From a bacterium (GTDB taxonomy: Bacteria > Bacteroidota > Ignavibacteria > Kapaibacteriales > Kapaibacteriaceae), in the NCBI GenBank assembly GCA_024711065.1, contig JANJTN010000202.1, forward strand, positions 1-36,231: a stretch of 36,231 nt of DNA, given 5' to 3'. Every line of letters starts with the position of its first letter. The stretch's first letter is position 1. Shown here piece by piece: positions 34,444 to 36,231 of the stretch. The notes beneath the pieces are model-generated. The model was not told the DNA's origin. It ran no database searches and saw only the letters and a program-made list of their open reading frames with translations. A program made the position numbers and the translations under genes.

Positions 34444-34729
34444 CCATGACCTACACGATTCACGCTGTCTCCTTCACAATAACACCGCTGTTCTTAGTGG
34501 CTTCTGGGTATGAACTGACCGGCTGGATACTACCTGGTTCATCGGACTGGTCTTCCCCCCCGGTTGATTGACAGCCCAAAGGTACAGACCGGCTGAACAG
34601 CGACATAGAGTTGTCGGCGCAGATGCAATGACGCTCGGCAGAGACACATTGCTCGTCAGCAGTACCGTCAGCAGCAGTATTCACATCGCCGTAGTGCCTT
34701 TGCACTGCTGATACTTACTTTACGGCTTC
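34444..34729. other. Gap between IS21 and attR
   Basis: No convincing gene. It contains the right arm-type sites and a partial inverted TCAGCAG word near 34706. It is probably the original right end of the element. Confidence 0.5.
34653..34673 (+). repeat. Right arm-type site pair
   Basis: TCGTCAGCA at 34653-34661 and CCGTCAGCA at 34665-34673 repeat the left pair with the same 12-bp spacing and orientation. Over 22 bp the two pairs agree at 19 positions. Confidence 0.7.
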
Positions 34730-34749
34730 CGAATCCTCTCGAGGCCGCA
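34730..34749 (+). repeat. attR: partial duplicate of the tRNA-Arg 3' end
   Basis: CGAATCCTCTCGAGGCCGCA differs from the tRNA copy at one base (A for G). There is no tRNA body on its left, so it is the distal attachment site. Confidence 0.88.
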
Positions 34750-34802
34750 CTTTTCCTCTCTCCCAACCCGCCGTATCGGGCCCTCTGCGCGAACACCGCC
34801 GA

Positions 34803-34834
34803 ACCGTGGTACCGTGGTACCGTTGCACCATTGC
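34803..34834. repeat. 8-bp array ACCGTGGT
   Basis: Units ACCGTGGT, ACCGTGGT, ACCGTTGC, ACCATTGC, just right of attR. Confidence 0.75.
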
Positions 34835-34914
34835 ACCACCCGTGGGGTCCCTCCTCGCATCGCTCGTTCGGGATGACGCAGCGGAGTGTCTCGCTCTAGT
34901 AGAGAACTCTCCCC

Positions 34915-34951
34915 GCCGCTTCGCGGCTTCCCCTCTCCTTGGCGGAGAGGG
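34915..34951. other. Two adjacent hairpins
   Basis: A 5-bp stem with TTC loop (34915-34927) is followed by a perfect 8-bp stem with TTGGC loop (34931-34951). No T-tract follows. It could be part of a dispersed intergenic repeat rather than a terminator. Confidence 0.5.
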
Positions 34952-35155
34952 AGCGGGAACAAGGTCAGAAACCCGGCGTTGTGTGGTGATCTCTGAGTTC
35001 GCGGCAGATGTTACTGTTGGAATTCTTCAGCGATCTAGCTCTTCCATATCAATTCTCCGCGAGGGTAATCCCTCAACGTAGGACTGGCACGATATTCTTG
35101 CCACCAGCCAGGTGGACTAGTTTTTGAGGTGCAAATCAATTCATACGAACAATTA

Positions 35156-35734
35156 TTATTCCCTAAATGCAATCCACACGCCGCCTAAAAAGCGACTCGA
35201 GCCGGTACTATCCACTATTCCATACATGCATCGCTGTCGACGAGACTGAAAAGGAGCAATGCTCCCAGAAAAGAATAAATCTATGGACTGACTACTTTGA
35301 TTAGGTTCAATGTTAAAGGTGATTCTACTGCCATCTGTTGAACCGAACACACGAAAACTGCCAGCAGGGACACTATTATGGGCAATCCATGAGGATACAG
35401 AAGCGTCGCCTACAACAGAATCTCCAGACTGAGCGAGACTAAACAAGATGTCATACACTGCACCAGTCGCATCTCGATATCTTGCATGCCACCTCCCACT
35501 CAGACTCTCATCTATCACGTCATCGCCGGGAACAGGTACGGAATACTTTGGAAAGTCCTCCAGTATTGGCGGGAGAAAGTAAACACTATCTTGTGCAATA
35601 GAGAGCGCATTCTCCTTGTTTGTACTCTGCCTACCACTGCAGCTAGTCAGAAACATCAACGACGTTGTCAGTAATAAGAATGCACTCGCCCATGACGACA
35701 AACATCTATTTCTGATACTTGATACATTTAACAT
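35156..35734 (-). CDS. Hypothetical lipoprotein, 192 residues
   Basis: The N-terminus has a hydrophobic segment (18-30) and a lipobox LTSC with Cys32, so it is a lipoprotein. The mature part is a small beta-rich domain (RWHARYRDATGAVYDILFSL near the middle). I do not recognise the family. It is AT-rich, like the cargo inside the island, yet lies outside attR, and beside an IS21 relic. It may belong to an older insertion or to a variable region at this tRNA. Start at 35734 fits the signal; no promoter box is clear. Confidence 0.65.
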   Translation of the reverse strand: MLNVSSIRNRCLSSWASAFLLLTTSLMFLTSCSGRQSTNKENALSIAQDSVYFLPPILEDFPKYSVPVPGDDVIDESLSGRWHARYRDATGAVYDILFSLAQSGDSVVGDASVSSWIAHNSVPAGSFRVFGSTDGSRITFNIEPNQSSQSIDLFFSGSIAPFQSRRQRCMYGIVDSTGSSRFLGGVWIAFRE

Positions 35735-35784
35735 AACTTTTCTCGTTTTAAAGAACCGCTAGATAGTCCATCGAAACCGACCAC

Positions 35785-36150
35785 CGTATTCCGCATAAAC
35801 TGACCACCTCGTAGTAGTCCTTCAAACGTAGCGAGATAGGATGACCTGTGCCACCGGAGTCATCCCAACGAACGCAGGTCCTTGATCTCGGCTGCACGTA
35901 TTCCATCGGTCGACGCCTGACTAGTGGTCATCGGCGAACAATCTATTGCTGATACTTTCTTGGACCGCATCGCTAATAACGCTCACCGGCTGGAAGTCAA
36001 CTGAGACTCTCTCGGCAGACGCAAGCCCAAGACGTCAGATAGCGAACCACTTTCTACCGCCTACCTGACTCCTCACATCGCCGATCTCCGATCCTGTTTG
36101 TAGACCGTTTCCGGGAGCTGTTTGTGGTGGTCAGTTTCACGCGGAAAACA
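35785..36150 (+). mobile_element. Deleted IS21 relic
   Basis: Left-end-like sequence TATTCCGCATAAACTGACC (from about 35788) and right-end-like GGTGGTCAGTTTCACGCGG (36126-36144) flank about 310 bp that include a decayed copy of the istB 3' end: 35925-35990 resembles 34188-34260, with ATTGCTGAT and TCTTGGACCGCATC shared. istA and most of istB are gone. The sequence differs from the intact element at many positions, so it is an older or different copy. Confidence 0.75.
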
Positions 36151-36168
36151 GTGGTACCGTTAGGCGGT

Positions 36169-36204
36169 GATCCAGCACCGGATCCAGCACCGGATCCAGC
36201 CCCG
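36169..36204. repeat. 12-bp array GATCCAGCACCG x3
   Basis: Two exact copies and a third with one change (GATCCAGCCCCG), near the window end. Confidence 0.8.
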
Positions 36205-36231
36205 CCCAGCGTCCGGTGCGGCCATCATACA

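Larger units (their letters stand above)
25361..34749. mobile_element. Integrated element (9.4 kb genomic island) in tRNA-Arg
   Basis: The edges are 20-bp copies of the tRNA 3' end at 25361-25380 and 34730-34749 with one mismatch. A tyrosine recombinase gene lies beside the intact tRNA, and matching arm-type repeats lie inside each edge. Contents are integrase, HTH protein, an IS3-family element, an AT-rich operon of exported proteins, and an IS21 element. No conjugation, replication or phage structural genes are seen, so it is either a satellite-like or a decayed element. The ARGGGGCT octamer of the host occurs once here (in the integrase) against 27 times in the 25 kb to its left. Confidence 0.88.
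34750..35155. other. 406-bp non-coding stretch with repeats and hairpins
   Basis: No gene recognised. It holds an 8-bp array (34803-34834), two hairpins (GCCGC-TTC-GCGGC at 34915-34927, and CCCTCTCC-TTGGC-GGAGAGGG at 34931-34951), and a GC-rich block at 34840-34980 that looks like a dispersed genomic repeat. Confidence 0.5.

Noticed and set aside
34460-34705. 81-residue minus-strand frame right of IS21 as the missing 5' part of the truncated gene
   Set aside because: It has no signal peptide and no resemblance to the remaining protein, and no matching frame joins across the IS.

Overview
The window reads as chromosomal DNA, fairly GC-rich, from a bacterium of the Bacteroidota/Chlorobiota/Ignavibacteriota group. 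A relative of Candidatus Kapabacteria is my best guess, unproven. The reasons are a type IX secretion (T9SS) C-terminal sorting domain, an IgGFc-binding-like secreted protein, the Bacteroidota family mislabelled asparagine synthetase B, and -7 promoter boxes of the TAnnTTTG type placed 2-9 bases before start codons, with little sign of Shine-Dalgarno sites in host genes.

Bases 1-25378 are host backbone. In order: the 3' end of an Lhr-type helicase and its DNA-repair partner pdeM; a convergent pntAA-pntAB-pntB transhydrogenase operon; a metal-uptake set (TonB-dependent receptor, MntR/DtxR-type regulator, ZIP transporter); a RAYT transposase; rnr with a dihydrofolate reductase-like gene; a minus-strand group of secreted proteins (IgGFc-binding-like, NlpC/P60 peptidase, family 5 solute-binding lipoprotein); a heavy-metal efflux operon (His-rich protein, CzcA fused to CzcC, CzcB); an AsnB-labelled secreted protein; a small hypothetical gene; ybeY-smg; and tRNA-Arg(CCU).

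Bases 25361-34749 are an integrated element in that tRNA. It has a 20-bp direct repeat of the tRNA 3' end (one mismatch) at each edge, a tyrosine recombinase next to the tRNA, and paired arm-type repeats inside both ends with the same 12-bp spacing. Cargo is an HTH protein of unknown family, a T9SS-exported Asp-box protein, and a neighbouring gene cut off by an IS21 element. An IS3-family element with an A AAA AAG frameshift site is also present. Outside the right edge lie an AT-rich lipoprotein gene and a deleted IS21 relic.

Two genome-scale signals stand out. First, the octamer ARGGGGCT occurs at least 28 times between 835 and 26061, on both strands, in several reading frames, and not afterwards. 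Second, short word-like tandem repeats (units of 6-16 bp) fill many intergenic gaps, run exactly from a stop codon to a start codon in one case, and continue in frame into some proteins.
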